Shown: one piece after another, positions 1-11,560 of the stretch
How positions within the stretch are numbered: the stretch's first letter is position 1
Layout of the letters: each line of letters begins with the position of its first letter
Assembly (NCBI GenBank): GCA_030549775.1
Contig: CM060177.1
Location: 64,048,638 to 64,112,637, forward strand
Direction: 5' to 3'
DNA: 64,000 bases
From: Tamarix chinensis
Taxonomy: Eukaryota > Streptophyta > Magnoliopsida > Caryophyllales > Tamaricaceae
Notes under the pieces: model-generated
What the model saw: the letters and a program-made list of their open reading frames with translations, nothing else
The model's database searches: none
What the model was told of the DNA's origin: nothing
Program-made: the position numbers and the translations under genes

Positions 1-44
1 AATATTTCCTGAACCTTTTCTTTGCCTTTCTTCCTGGGAGGCAT
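1..44 (-). pseudogene. EPRV copy 1, start of ORF2 (cut by window edge)
   Basis: An ATG on the minus strand at 44-42 opens the ORF2 frame, with a lysine-rich start of the MPPRKKGK type seen in the other copies. Only about 14 codons lie in the window, so copy 1 continues to the left. The ATG lies inside the 3' end of the RNase H reading frame, as in copies 5, 7 and 8. Confidence 0.6.
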
Positions 45-720
45 CTGTCTCTAGTTTGCCTTGAAGAAATTCTCCCGTCAGAAAGTTCGGAAGAGAGCTT
101 TCTTCACTCTTCAAATACTCGATCTCTAGGTCAAATATGGAAAAGAGAGCCTGCCACCTGGCAAATATATGTTTAGAGGCGACGTTTTGCACATCCTTTT
201 TGAGAATATGCTTTGCGGATTTGCAGTCGACTCTGAGTAGGAACTTTTAATTCAAAAGATCGGACTGAAACTTTGTAATGGGCTGGACGATCGTAAACAC
301 TTCTTTTTTGACCATCGAGTAGTTCTGTTGGGTTTGAGTCCAGTGTCCGGAAGTGAACTGGATCACTGTTTCGAATTTTGGCTGAGATTGTTTGGATAAG
401 GCCAAATATTGTTCAAAGGATTGGGCTTGGGTTTGTTTTAGAATACCGCCATAACCAAGTTCAGAGGCATCGCTCTCAACTATTTTTAATAGGTTTGGAT
501 TGGCCAAAGTCAGACAAGGAATGGACTGGACTTGCGTTTTTATATGCTTGACGACATCAGTGTGGGCTATTTGGTTTGTCGTGCAAGGGTTTGGCTATTT
601 GGTGTGGCCATGGTCCACAATTTTGGGTTCTTCTTGAGTCTGTCGTGCAAGGGTTTGGCTATTTGGTTTAAATTTGGACAGAAGTCTAAAACATAGTTCA
701 TACTACCTAGAAATCTTTGG
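45..720 (-). pseudogene. EPRV copy 1, RNase H and connection domain (broken)
   Basis: The minus-strand frame at 507-247 carries the RNase H start (ETDASELGYGG type, here ESDASELGYGG), whose Asp is the first expected catalytic acid. It ends at a TAA just after SDLLN, where other copies have a Gln codon. RNase H similarity continues in broken frame to about position 60. A 25-base stretch at 577-601 recurs at 641-665, so this copy has a local 64-base duplication that breaks the frame. Confidence 0.75.
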
Positions 721-1570
721 AGTTGGGTTTGTCAGGGATTTGATCCGGAAACCTAGACGCAAATTCTATGGACCTCTCAATAGGCACAACAGTTCTTGAC
801 ACGATGTAGTGTCCTAAGAATCTAATCCTGGTCTGGGCTAAGGAGATTTTGGGCCTAGGCACAACTAACCCACTACGCTTTGCGACACTTAGAAGGTCAT
901 AAGATATCTAAAATGCTGTTCTACACTGTTTGAGTATACTAATACGTCATCTATGTATGCAGAAATTTGAATATGGATTAAAAATTTCATTCATAATTCT
1001 TTGAAATTCAGAAGGGGCATTTTTTAATCCAAAGGGCATAACATTTCACTCGTATTGCCCAAAAGGTACAGTGAAAGTATCGGTCTTTGGGATTAATTTG
1101 AATTTGCCAAAATCGCAATTTTAAATCAAATTTTGAAAAGATTAATGTTGAATTGGATATCTAATCCATTTGAGGATGTCATTCAAAGGTTTGTAATTTA
1201 TCACTAACCAAGGTGTGCCTCTTTCTATTTCTGAATTTTTGTTGACATAAAAAGCTGCGCAAGACCAGGGAGACCTATATTTTGAGATTAATTGTTTCGA
1301 TTCTAAGTCCTGGATTTATTTTTTGCAGTGTTCAATTGATTCAGAATTCATTTGAATGGGTCTACCTTTTGTTCGTATGAGTTTTTCATTAAAACTATAT
1401 TCGTACGGAAGATCTACCATATGGTTTTTTCTAGACCAAAATGCATTGGGAAGATCTGAACACATCTCGTTATCAATTTGATTTCTCATTTGAGTAATCT
1501 TATCCTTAATCAATTTTGTTTCTAATTGATTTTGTATCCTGGATAAGTTTATGTTTTGTTTTAAGAAATC
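721..1570 (-). pseudogene. EPRV copy 1, reverse transcriptase (broken)
   Basis: This is a Caulimoviridae-type RT on the minus strand. The active-site motif YIDDV is preserved at about 945-957, and the INYKPLND- and SGFWQI-type blocks lie upstream in fragmented frames. Short indels split the domain (near 900 and 1065-1160), and no long frame remains. The short open frame 1513-1316 is the N-terminal extension linking PR to RT. It could not encode an active enzyme as it stands. Confidence 0.8.
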
Positions 1571-2235
1571 TAAATCATTTTACTTTCCTTGGACAAGGAG
1601 ATTAATTTGATTTTTATAAATCGAATTTGCCTTTAGTAGGTTAAGATTTCTCGTCCGGGGTATTTCTAAAAAGGAAAGTGTGTTTTTTGTTCCTTTTGTT
1701 TTGAATGAAATTCCCATTAATCCTACTTTATAAGGAGTTATCAAATTAATGAAAGGCGTTCCTAAGATAACACTTTGGCTGATATCTGGGGTTATCAAAT
1801 AGGTCGATTTGATTTGTAAGTTATTACAAATTAAATTTACTTCACATTTGTGTTTGATTTTTAATATGGAGGTGTTTGCTGCAGATAATTTTTCGTATGT
1901 TTTAGAAAGGAGTTTTTGGGTATGATTCCCTCTTTGATACAGTTTAAGTCACCACCGGTGTCAAATAGTGCGACTGTGTTGATTTGAAAGTCATGAGACA
2001 ACCTAAGGGTTATGCTAATGATATATTATCTGGAAGTGATTTCTTTTAAGACATTGAGAAAATCTCCTGGGATAAATTCATTTGGAATTTGTTCATCTTC
2101 AGAAATCTCTGGTTCACTGGGTTCTGGAGATGAGTTTTGCAATTGTTTGGATAATAATATTTGAATAATTTGACCATCTGATTCCTGATTTTGTTTTAAA
2201 GATTTTAATTCTTTTTTGACTTCTTTTATCTGATA
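1571..2235 (-). pseudogene. EPRV copy 1, aspartic protease region
   Basis: A retropepsin-like region lies between the CP tail and RT. The catalytic triad reads D-T-G in the context FDTGGD near 1950-1965; a related copy (8) has DTGAD. A downstream SVILGTPF block at about 1775-1750 matches the C-terminal hydrophobic (I)LG motif of retroviral-type proteases. The frame is interrupted between the two motifs. Confidence 0.7.
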
Positions 2236-3602
2236 TTAGAGTTTAGAAGTTGTTGGAATTAAATTCTTTGTTTTTTGTTGTTTTTCGAGAAACGTTGTTA
2301 GGTCATAGGCATTTGTTGGTTTCTTTGGAATGTTTGACTTTGTAGGTTTTGATGATTCATCCGGTTCAATTGACTCCATTAATTTTTCAAGATATTCTTT
2401 TTGTTTTAATGGATCGGGTTTTAATTGAACTATGTCTAGAACTATTTTTTGTTCTTTTGTCAATACATTCATTTGATTTTCCAGAAACCCTTCTTCTGGG
2501 TCAGAAGAGCGATATGAAGAAGAAGATGATGTTACTATTTCATCAAATTCTGGGTTTTCATTTTGATTTTCGTCTTCATATGTTTCGACTAGGAGGTTTT
2601 GAATTTTTTCCCTAGTTTCTTCATCCATGTCTAATTCTCTAATTTGTCTGTTTAATTTGTAGAATTTTTGAATATGTCATGTTTTTCCTCATTTCTAACA
2701 GGCAAAGTTACTTCTATTTTGGTTCCCATATCCGGGGTTCTTTGAAGAATAAACTATTTGTTTTTTCCCTTTAGGTTTTGATTTTTGATAGTAAGGGATT
2801 TGTTTTTGTTGTTGTTGTGCAGGTAAATATTTTTTGTTTGATTTCTTTTGATAACTAAGTTTGCAACTTCTAGAACATTGCTTTTGTTTATTTGATGTTC
2901 CTAGAATATCGAATTGTTTGTAGAAAGATCTTAGTTCTTGTCTTGTTTTGTTCATATTCCATTTGAGATGTTTTTGAAGTTTTAAATCTTGGCAGATTTT
3001 TAAACCTTCTTTTTGGGTGAAACTAATTAATTCACCATAAGTAAATTAGTTATAGGGGATTTGATTGCCATGGGATTCTTTGATTTTGCTCCTAACTTTT
3101 TCGCCTAGTAAAGGAGGTAATCCGGCCACAAATTTTTCTTTCCAGAATGGTTGGTTTGAGTCTTCCCTAAGCATAACTCTAGTTAGGAAAGTATTTTTGT
3201 ACCACTGGAAATCACTAAGGTGTTTACACCTAAGGTTTGAAAGAAGTTCTACATTTTTGTCTTTGAGGTGTGATGGATCACCTACAAAGTGCAGAGATAT
3301 GGAAAGGATAAGGGATGCAACCGCATTAGATACTGTTTCACCATTTTCAAAGATGATTTCATCATTTTCATCTAATTTAATGGCATCTAAGATTTGAGTT
3401 TGTTCTTCTGATGTTAAGTAGAAATCCCACCATCCTTTGAGTTGTCTTGAGAACCCTGCTATCAAGAGTTCTGCTATGGCTCTGTTAGAAGTATTAATTT
3501 GAGTTTTGTAGGCGTTTGCTGCCATTGTCATTTGCTATAACTAATTTAAAATATGATATTCAGCAGTCCATTTATGTTCCATTCATATAACGAATTAGTT
3601 TT
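2236..3602 (-). pseudogene. EPRV copy 1, coat protein core, zinc-knuckle region and acidic tail
   Basis: The frame 3531-3046 (161 aa) holds the conserved CP core (LKGWWDFYLTSEEQ, HFVGDPSHLKDK, PFWKEKF and GLPPLLGEKV blocks). Frame 2955-2695 is Lys/Gln/Tyr-rich and leads into the zinc knuckle, which is damaged: a stop follows the first Cys. Frame 2628-2236 (130 aa) is the acidic, serine-rich C-terminal tail. Core, basic stretch, CCHC knuckle and acidic tail are in the usual order for caulimovirid CP. Stops and frameshifts separate the three parts. Confidence 0.8.
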
Positions 3603-4679
3603 TTAGTTAGGCTGTACTAATTTGTTGCGCCTAACTTCAAGACTGAGGTCAGGTGCAGTTTGTCGAGGAACTATAGACCTAGAGGCCATTGGGTCACCTA
3701 AACGGGCTACAACAGGCTCTTGGGTCTCGTCACTTTCTGTTTGATGCGTTTGGTTTACCATGTTAATTTGTGCGAGTTCTTCAAGTTTATCAGGTACCTG
3801 GGATGGGCTTGATGAAGTTGAGGGAGCAACCTGGTCTAATTTATCTTTGATTGCCTTAATGAATTCATCTTTTCCCGCTTGTATTGATTTTTGACTTGAT
3901 TTTGATTCAAAAGGTTTGAACACAGACATTTTCTTCTGCTCTGTTTTTTTATTTTCAAAAATTGTTTGGATTGCCGATAAAATTATCTTTTGAATTTGCT
4001 TATCCAATTTAGTCAATTGGGTGCTAATTGTGTATAGATGAATGTTTGTGTAATTCTTTTGTAAAAAAAATACTTTTTGTGTATTCCAAATCATCTTCTT
4101 TTGGCATCCTAAGTAGTTTCAACTCCAGAGTGTTTTCTCCGGCAGTCATTTTGATATTTTGCAGAGGTGGATGTTCTATTTCAACAGTTCCTCTCTCAGT
4201 TTGCCATGTTTTGGTTTTGTTTCGAGTGGTGATAGGATTTGTGGTTTTGAACGGGAATTTTACTCCTATTCTTTTAAATCCATTGCTAACCAATCAAAGA
4301 AAAGTATTTTGACTTTGTTTTCTTGCATGAATTTGTAATACTCAGATTGAATATAGTCTCTTTGATCCATCCATTGTTTGAAAAACCATTTTCTCTTTTT
4401 GGTGTTTTCCTTTGAATAGAAATCTTTTTTGAAATATTCATTATCAATTACAAATTATTTTTCAAGAACATTTAATTGTGCATCAGTTATATTGGACATG
4501 CTAGGAGAATGCAGAGGTGTTTTAATTTCTTGATTTGTTTGTTCCGATTCTTCATCTTCACGTTTTTTGTAAGTTGGTTTGGGAATTCCGGTTTCATAAT
4601 TTGCACCTTTAAATGAATGTCTAGGTGTTTCATCTACCGAATTCCATTTGATAGTTTTTGGGATGACTATGTTTGATTT
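3603..4679 (-). pseudogene. EPRV copy 1, MP-CP linker and CP N-terminal region
   Basis: This part of the polyprotein has no firm domain assignment. Frame 4293-4024 and frame 4094-3603 (163 aa) overlap in different frames, so one frameshift near 4060 splits a single original frame. The second contains a Lys-rich segment, a Ser/Thr/Pro-rich stretch and the MASRSIVPRQ block that marks the first EPRV subfamily. The linker is the short form: the DETPRHSF block directly follows the MP end. Confidence 0.65.
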
Positions 4680-5387
4680 TTAATCATCGGTTTGTAAAAC
4701 TAAGGCTTCACCTTTTTGCATTTGAATTCTTGCATTTGTTTTAAATGTTGTTTTTGCTACCTTGTAATGTATCCTATAGATTACAGCTATAGGCACAGAT
4801 CCTTCTAACATGTCATAACCATGCGTTTTGATTTGTAAGGTTAAAGCATGCAAAACATTTGGATCATCAAGCGAAGGAGCAAAATTTGGATAACAATTAA
4901 AAAATATTGGACCAGAACAAATGCTACTTTCTACAATTCTTATCATGGAATCCGTAAAATTCTTCATCCTACCATCTCTAAGGACAGCTAATATTGAAGT
5001 ATTAAGGCCTTCTTTAGTCAAAGATTTGAATCCTACTTGGACTAATCCTAAGTGGATGTATTTGAATCCATTTCTCCTATGTTTTTTGACTGATTCTTTT
5101 GATAGAGGTTGTATGGTTTCGAAAGGTTTGCTAATTTGAATGTGACATCCCTCGGTTTTGATCACATAATTTGTTTGAAGAATGTTCCGGTTTGAAGTCC
5201 TATATACCATTTCTTTTTGAATTTTGGGAAGTTTCCAATTATCTATGGATCCTTCAAAATTTTTAAATTCATATTCTTCACTTAGTTTGCTAGAATCTCT
5301 AAGTTCTAAGTCGTTCCTAGATCCTGAGCTAGAAGAACTAGAACCTCGAGAAAATAAATGCATGTTTTCTAATCTATTTCTATACAA
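4680..5387 (-). pseudogene. EPRV copy 1, movement protein (longest open MP in window)
   Basis: This 235-aa minus-strand frame is a 30K-superfamily viral movement protein, which in plant viruses moves virus through plasmodesmata. It starts with a Ser-rich N-terminus (SRGSSSSSSGSR), followed by the conserved core with LRDGRMKNFTDSMI, which includes the invariant-type Asp. It ends at TAA at 4680, where sister copies have a Ser codon (TCA), so the end is a point-mutation stop within the polyprotein and not a natural terminus. It is the first domain after the leader. Confidence 0.8.
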
Positions 5388-5534
5388 ACGGCTTTCAACC
5401 CCTATACCGTCTGGACTTACTGCTCTACCCTTCGAGACTTACTCCTAAAACACACAACTAAGGGTTTACCTCACGGCCTACATAAAAATTCAAAAAGATA
5501 GATACACTTACCCCTCTCACAAGCTAATCCCGTT

Positions 5535-5613
5535 GGCTCTGATACCAAGATGCGTCCAAGGACCTTGGGTCAAAGTATCAAACCAAGATAGATACCGTCT
5601 GGCTTTGATACCA
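5535..5613 (-). repeat. Duplicated primer-binding site in the leader
   Basis: The perfect tRNA-iMet PBS at 5535-5547 (TGGTATCAGAGCC on the minus strand) is repeated 66 bases away at 5601-5613 as TGGTATCAAAGCC. Both are flanked by matching GATGCG and AAGGACCT blocks, so the whole segment was tandemly duplicated. The same duplication occurs at 38583-38661. A truncated form is at 23906-23973. Confidence 0.75.
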
Positions 5614-5873
5614 AGATGCGCTGAAGGACCTCGGGATGCAGGCAGGCTACCTGAAGAATATAAACACAAAAAGTTTGGAGGATAGAAAGATAGTTAGAAA
5701 GAACAAAGAAGTATTAGAAAAGGAAGTATAAGGAAAGGATAGGATAGAACTCAAAAGTTTTATTGATTTGGGGTTTGAGTTACAAGTTTGAGGATATGTG
5801 GTCGTTCTAAGTTTTCTGCTTAGAAATTCCTCTTCGGGAAAACCGACCCCTTGAAATGAAGTCCAAAGACCCC

Positions 5874-6107
5874 TTAAATAGAAGTGGGGGTCCAACTATT
5901 ACAATTTGCAAAGTGGATTCGAGAATCCACCGAAAGCAAACAGTAAAAAGGACACAGTAAAAGTGTACTTAAAGTTTGAATAGTAAAGGTAAAAAGTACA
6001 AATAGTAGAAGTAACCTAAAGAAAATACAACAGTAATCTACGTGATTTCCTTTTGCCGTAGATTCCTTTGTCGTTTCTTCTTTTGCTTTTCTGTTGCTTT
6101 TACTCAT
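5874..6107 (-). other. Small open frame over the EPRV promoter (77 aa)
   Basis: An ATG just downstream of the ORF2 stop opens a 77-codon frame with a basic N-terminus (MSKSNRKAKEE) and a Leu/Phe-rich, membrane-like middle (RLLLLFVLFTF). It ends close to the TATA-like box. A frame of the same length is open in copy 5 (24469-24236). It could be chance, since it overlaps the promoter region. I do not recognise the protein. Confidence 0.3.
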
Positions 6108-6116
6108 GCTTTTACT

Positions 6117-6859
6117 TTAGTCAAAAGTGTCAGTCGCCGAAAGTGTCCTTGTTGGAATCTTTTACTTTTGTTGACGACTCTTTTGTCTTTGTCTCGAACT
6201 TTCGCTAGCAGGAATATTCTTTGTTTGCCATTGATGTTTGTTGACGACGTGTGTTGGAACGTACGCCATTTGCTTCTGATACCTGTCTTTGTAAAAGTTA
6301 CCGAATACTAGGAAGTATTCCGTAACGGTTATCTCCGTTTTTATCGCCATAGTAAGGTGTCGGAGCAAACGATGAGGAGGAAGATTTCTCCTGTTTGGAT
6401 TGAGAACGTACTTCGCCCGGAATGGCTAAGTACTCACCTTCTATTTTGGCAGCCGCAAGCTTGGCGGCTGTGAACGATTTCTATGCCAGAAATTTGGTTT
6501 GATTTGGGCTGGCCTGAATCTGTTTTGTTGAAGAAGAAGCTGGTTGTTTTCCTTTGATCATTTGATGAACAACTTACTCGGACAACTTCTTGAATGTTTG
6601 ATACTTTGACCGCCATTTGACCTTGAATCGGCGGACCAAGGTAGGGACTCCTTCAATTTCGTGGATCTCAGATGTCCATGCGAACACCCAAGGGCAAAAT
6701 AGTCCGGAGTAGAAAAGGAAGAAACCCTATCATTTTGTGAGGGACGGTAATGGGTTTGAAACAGGTTAAGAGACTTTGAAATCTATTCTGGAACGATTTG
6801 ATTGGCTTTGCAGCCAATATTTATTGAACCTTTACTTTGCTTTTCTTTTTGGGAGGCAT
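6117..6859 (-). pseudogene. EPRV copy 2, ORF2 with large internal deletion
   Basis: ORF2 starts with ATG at 6859-6857 after RNase H and ends at TAA at 6119-6117. Compared with copies 5 and 8 it lacks about 0.7 kb: near 6790 the sequence jumps from the 5' lysine-rich part to a 3' half. The 3' part contains the blocks RVIRQMI- and VTEYFxVFGNFYKDRY (frame 6368-6162). The function of the protein is unknown. Confidence 0.65.
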
Positions 6860-8138
6860 TAGTCTCTGGTTTTCCTTGAAGAAAGTCTCGCGTTAGAAAG
6901 TTGGGAAGGGAGTTCTCTTCACCCTTTAAATACTCGATCTCAAAGTCGAATATGGAAAGGAGAGCTTGCCATCTAGCAAATATCTGTTTGGAGACGACGT
7001 TCTGGACGTCCTTTTTGAGAATATGCTTTATGGATTTGCTGTCGATTCTAAGCAGGAACTTTCAATTCAGAAGATCGGATTGAAACTTTGTAATGGACTG
7101 GACGATCGCAAACACTTCTTTTTTGACCGTCGAGTAATTCTGTAGGGTTTGAGTCCAGTGTTCGGAAGTAAACGGGATCACTGTTTCAAATTTGGGCTGA
7201 GACTGTTTGGATAAGACCGAATAGTGTTCAAAGGATTGGGCCTGAGTTTGTTTTAGAATACCACCGTAACCAAGTTCGGAGGCATTGGTCTCAACAATTT
7301 TGAATAGGTTTGGATTAACCAAGGTCAGACAAGGAATGGACTGGACTTGGGCTTGGGCTTTTATGTGTTTGATGACATCCGTGTGGGCTTGGGTCCACGG
7401 TTTTGGGTTCTGTTTGAGTCTGTCGTGTAAGGGTTTCGCCATTTGGTTTAGATTTGGGCAAAAGTCCAAAACATAATTCAGACTGCCTAAAAATCTTTGG
7501 AGCTGTGTTTTGTCTAAGATTTGATCCGGAAACCTAGACGTGAATTCTATGGACCTTTCGCTAGGGACAATAGTACCCGACTCGATGTAATGTCCTAAGA
7601 ATCTAACTTTGGTATGGGCTAATGATATTTTGGGCCTAGACACGACTAACCCGCTATGTTTTACGACACTCGGTAAAGTCCTAAGATGCCTAAAATGCTA
7701 GTCTAAACTATTTGTGTATATTTAGATATCGTCTATATGTACTGTGCAGAAATTTGAATAAGGATTAAAAATCTCATTCATTATTCTTTGAAATACTGAA
7801 GGGGCATTTTTTAATCCAGAGGCCATCACATTCCATTCGTATTGCCCAAAAGGTACAGTAAAGGAAGTTTTGTATCGGTCTTTAGGATTAATTTGAATTT
7901 GCCAAAATCCCGATTTTAAGTCAAATTTTGAAAAGATTAATGCCGAATATAATATTTGCAATAAATCTTTTTTGTTTGGGATAGGATATCTAATCCATTT
8001 GAGGGCATCATTCAAATGTTTGTAATTTATCACTAACCTAGGTGTGCCTCTTTCTATTTCTGAATTTTTGTTGACATAAAAAGGTGCGCAAGACCAGGGA
8101 GACCTAGATTTTGAGACTAATTGTTTTGAGTCTAAGTC
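6860..8138 (-). pseudogene. EPRV copy 2, reverse transcriptase and RNase H
   Basis: Frame 8033-7722 holds the RT fingers/palm (INYKHLNDALKW, SGFWQIQI). The active site reads HIDD rather than YIDD and the frame stops immediately after it. Frame 7643-7062 (193 aa) carries the RT thumb/connection (VRFLGHYI, LQRFLGSLNYVLDF) and the RNase H start (ETNASELGYGG, with Asp replaced by Asn at the first catalytic position). It ends at a TGA also present in copy 5. The rest of RNase H lies in 7061-6860. Confidence 0.8.
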
Positions 8139-8654
8139 CTAGATTTCTTGTTTGCAATGTTCAATTAATTCAGAATTCATTTGAATGAGTCTAACTTTTG
8201 CTGGTATGAGTTTTTCATTAAAACTATCTTCGTAGGGAACATCTACCATATTGTTTTTTCTAGAACAAAATGCATTGGGAAGATCTGAACACATCTCGTT
8301 CTCAATATGATTTCTTATTTGAGTTATATAGTTTAGGTCAGCACCGGGATCAAATAGTGCGACTATGTTTCTTTGGAGGTCATCAGATGACCTAAGGGTT
8401 ATACTAATGGTATATTTTCTGGAAGTGATTTCTATTAGTACAATCAGAAAGTCATTGGGTATTGGTATATTTGGATTTTGTTCATCTTTAGAAATATCTG
8501 GTTCACTAGGCTCTGGAGATGAGTTTTGTAATTGTTTGGATAATAATATTTGAATAATTTGACCATCTGATTCTTGTTTTTGCTGTAAAGATTTTAATTC
8601 TCTTTTGACTTCTTTTATCTCATGTTGGAGTTCAGAAGTTGTTGGAATTAAATT
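8139..8654 (-). pseudogene. EPRV copy 2, protease remnant fused to RT N-extension
   Basis: The frame 8669-8139 (176 aa) begins with an ATG created inside the foreign insert (MPILNN). It continues in frame through the spacer (QHEIKEVKRELKSLQQK) to the protease motif, which here reads DPGAD, with Pro in place of the DTG Thr. The frame then jumps over about 0.5 kb to the RT N-extension (NHIENEMCSDLPN). Copy 6 has the same PR deletion. The remainder of the protease is absent. Confidence 0.7.
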
Positions 8655-10098
8655 ATTTAGGATAGGCATTTAATAGGCTGGAGTAGGCTTGTCCTCGGGT
8701 GAGGACAAGACTACGGGTTGCCAGTAGGAGTGAATGAACGACTCCTGCCAGTCCCCCCGTTAGCTCCCAAAAAGCGTTAGGGGGGGCTGGACATGAGGAA
8801 GTGAATGAACGACCCAATCTGCATTGTCTTCGAGCCCGCCATTCCTTGTTTCAAGCAATGGAGTACGGGCTCTACCTTTCCTGAGTTCTGAGTTATGAGG
8901 TAATGTAGTTCTCCTGCCCCGCCATTCCCTCCTGCAAGGAGAAGAATGGAGTAAGTGGCTTACCTTAATGGGAGTTTCTAGTTCCTGCAGCGATTTAAGA
9001 TTTAAAGGATTTACTCGGCCCCGCATTCCTTGTTTCAAGGAATGGAATACGGGGCTGACCTTCTTTGTAGCCCTTGCTGTTGCTTGCTATCCCGACTATT
9101 CCCGTTAGGGAATAGAATAAGGGATGTCCTTTCTATCTATGAGGTAACCCTTTGAGGTAACCTTTTGAAAAGCCTATTATGAGGGACCCTTTTGAGAGGC
9201 CATTTCAAGGGAAAGAAAAAGCTTGTAAAAATCCTTTTAGAACATAAACCATTATAGTAGTTTGTTATGATATGGATTCAATACCTTGTTTTAATATGCA
9301 TAACATCCCCGGACAAGAATCGGAAAATTGGTAAGATATCATTGAGGGCGAGGGCCGCCTCTGCTCTCTACTTCACCACCCTCCTACCCAAATAAGGGTG
9401 GAGATATGGAGCAGAAGGACGACAAACAATCAAAACCAGAGTGAAGAAGTTGTTTTAACCTGAATCTCATAACCAGCTAAATAAGCCAGTTTTATCAGAC
9501 TAGTAAGCTTGACCTGATTATCCAGTGCTGATTTACTGATTTACTAGTAACCTGACCTGAATAACAAGAACCAGTCCTGAAGAACCAGAACTAGTCTGCC
9601 TAGCCAGCCTGATAAACCAGTCTGACTAGCCAGCCTGATAAACCAGTCTGACTAGCCAGCCTGATAAACCAGTCTGACTAGCCAGTCCTGAATTCACTGT
9701 TTAAAAAGTCTTCTAACTCACAAGCCAAAAACAGGAAGGAAGTGCTTGTCCTCATGTGAGGGCAAGTTCTTCCGTTCTAGCAAAGAAAGTAAGGCCTCTG
9801 GTTTTTGATTAGAGAGTCTGCCTAAAGGAAAGGAAATGATTGAGAAAGGAAATGATTGAATCACCCTATCTCCTTCGTACTTGCATTGTATTATTCCCAA
9901 GGTACACCTTAACATCCTTTCCTCTTCAACGACTGCCGTCTCGTAGCTTTCAGTTATCCTAAGCAAGGTAGGAACTGTCGATAAATTCATAATAGTAATC
10001 CATCCTTGTTTCTCTCAGGACTATAGATAGGGGCTTTCCACATGATGAAGCATGCCTTTTACCACCGTACCTTTACCATCTACCTGAAAGTGATCTCT
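8655..10098. mobile_element. Foreign ~1.44 kb insert in EPRV copy 2 (first of three; origin unknown)
   Basis: The EPRV similarity stops at 8654 and resumes at about 10099. In between lies less AT-rich DNA with many short hairpins, for example arms at 8688-8709, 8832-8838/8866-8872 and around 9019-9055. No target-site duplication or terminal repeats are visible, and about 10 bases of EPRV are missing at the site. This fits end-joining insertion of captured DNA better than transposition. The texture resembles plant mitochondrial intergenic DNA, which is inference. Relative to the other two copies it lacks the segment present at 28396-28615. Confidence 0.65.
9601..9690. repeat. 26-bp tandem repeat in the insert
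   Basis: Three perfect 26-base units start at 9601, 9627 and 9653, each beginning TAGCCAGCCTGATAAACC, with a partial fourth to 9690. The other two insert copies (about 28218-28250 and 35468-35500) have a single unit, so the array expanded only here. Confidence 0.85.
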
Positions 10099-11560
10099 TG
10101 TAGTTTTTTTTTAAGAATCGTTGTTAGGTCATATGTATTTGTTGGTTTCTTCAGAATGTTTGACTTTTTTGGTTTTGGTGGTTCATCCGGTTCAATTGAC
10201 TCCATTAATCTTTCAAGATATTCTTTTTGTTTTAATGGATCGGGTATTAATTGAACTATGTCTAGAATCATTTTTTGTTCTTTTGTCAATACATTCATTT
10301 GATTTTCAAGAAACTCTTCTTCTGGGTCAGAAGAGTGATATGAAGAAGAAGATGATGTTACTATTTCATCTTATTATGGGTTTTCATTTTGATTTTCATC
10401 CTCAGATGTTTCTACTAGAAGATTTTGAATATTTTCTCTAATATCTTCATCTAAATCTAATTATGTGATTTGTTTGTTTAATTTTCAAAATCTTTGAGAG
10501 TGTCCGATTTTTCCACACTTATAGCATTTGAAATTGTTTCTTCTTTGGTTTCCATATCCCGGGTTTTTTTAAGAAGAAACTAATTATTTTTTTCCTTTTG
10601 GTTTTGATTTTTGATAATAGGGAATTTGTTTTTGTTGTTGTGGTGCAGGTAAGTATTTCTGCTTTGATTTCTTGTGGTAACTTGATTTGCAATTTCCAGA
10701 ACATTTTTGTTTGTTTGATGTTCCTAGAAGATCAAATTGTTTGCAGAATGATCCTAGTTCCTGTCTTGGTTTGTTCATCTCCCATTTGAGATGTTTTTGA
10801 AGTTTTAAATCTTGGTAGATTTTTAAACCTTCTTTTTGAGTGAAACTAATTAGTTCATTGTAGGTTAATTTGTTATAGGGGAATTGATTGCCATGGGCTT
10901 CTTTGATTTTGTTCCTAACTTTTTCTCCTAATAAGGGAGGTAATCTGGCTAGAAATTTTTCTTTCCAAAATGGTTGGTTTGAATCTTCCCTAAGCATTAT
11001 TATGGTTAGGAAGGTATTTTTGTACCACTAGAAATCAGTATGATGTTTGCACCTAAGGTTTGAAAAGAGTTCTGCATCATTATCTTTGAGGTGTGACGGG
11101 TCACCTACAAAGTGCAGTGATATGGCAAGGATTAAAGATGCAACATCATCAGATATTGGTTCACCATTTTCAAATATGATTTCATTATTTTCATCTAACT
11201 TAGTGGCGTCTAAAATTTGAGTTTGTTCTTCTGATGTTAAATGGAAACCCCACTATCCTTTGAGTTGATCTGAGAACCCTGCTCTCAGGAGTTCTACTAT
11301 GGTTCTATCAGAGGTATTAATTTGGGTTTGGTAGGTATTTGCTGCCGTCGTCATTTGCTGTAATAAATTTAAGATATGATATTCGGAAAGTCCATCTATG
11401 TTCCATTCATATAACGAATTGGCTTTGTTGGTTGGCTGAACCACTTTGTTGGGCCCGATCTCTAAACTAAGGTCAGGTGCGGTTTGTCTTGGCATTAAAG
11501 ACCTAGATGTCATTGGGTCAACTAAACGGGCTACAACAGGCTATTAGGCCTCGTCACTTT
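10099..11560 (-). pseudogene. EPRV copy 2, coat protein core, zinc knuckle, acidic tail
   Basis: Frames 11513-11253 (SLMPRQ-type N region and start of core) and 10997-10584 (MLREDSNQPFWKEKF, GLPPLLGEKV-type blocks, then the K/Q/Y-rich part) hold the CP. The zinc knuckle keeps CYKCGKIGHS but its fourth ligand Cys is replaced by TGA (10487-10485). The same stop occurs in copies 5, 6 and 7. The acidic tail is at 10298-10100 and runs into the insert. Confidence 0.75.

Larger units (their letters stand above)
5388..6116 (-). promoter_or_regulatory. EPRV promoter, poly(A) signal and leader of copy 1
   Basis: Read on the minus strand, a TATA-like CTATTTAAGG lies at 5882-5873. An AATAAA follows at 5763-5758, about 115 nt downstream. 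This matches the caulimovirid plan in which the poly(A) signal is passed once and used on the second pass, giving terminally redundant RNA. The leader then carries a perfect tRNA-iMet PBS (TGGTATCAGAGCC) at 5547-5535 and a PBS-like copy at 5613-5601. The stretch 5883-6116 is the upstream promoter (U3-like) part and also holds a 77-codon open frame (6107-5874). Confidence 0.7.

Noticed and set aside
2349..2615. Plus-strand open frames over the CP acidic tail (also near 10121-10441, 28824-29144, 43074-43259)
   Set aside because: They are antisense shadows of the acidic serine-rich tail; the minus strand carries the conserved protein.
6900..7083. Short plus-strand frames over RNase H (also 25952-26134)
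   Set aside because: Antisense to conserved RNase H codons.
9601..9690. Possible CRISPR-like array
   Set aside because: The 26-base units are directly adjacent without unique spacers, and this is plant nuclear DNA.
8655..10098. Insert as an LTR retrotransposon or DNA transposon
   Set aside because: No terminal direct or inverted repeats, no target duplication and no recognised coding domain.
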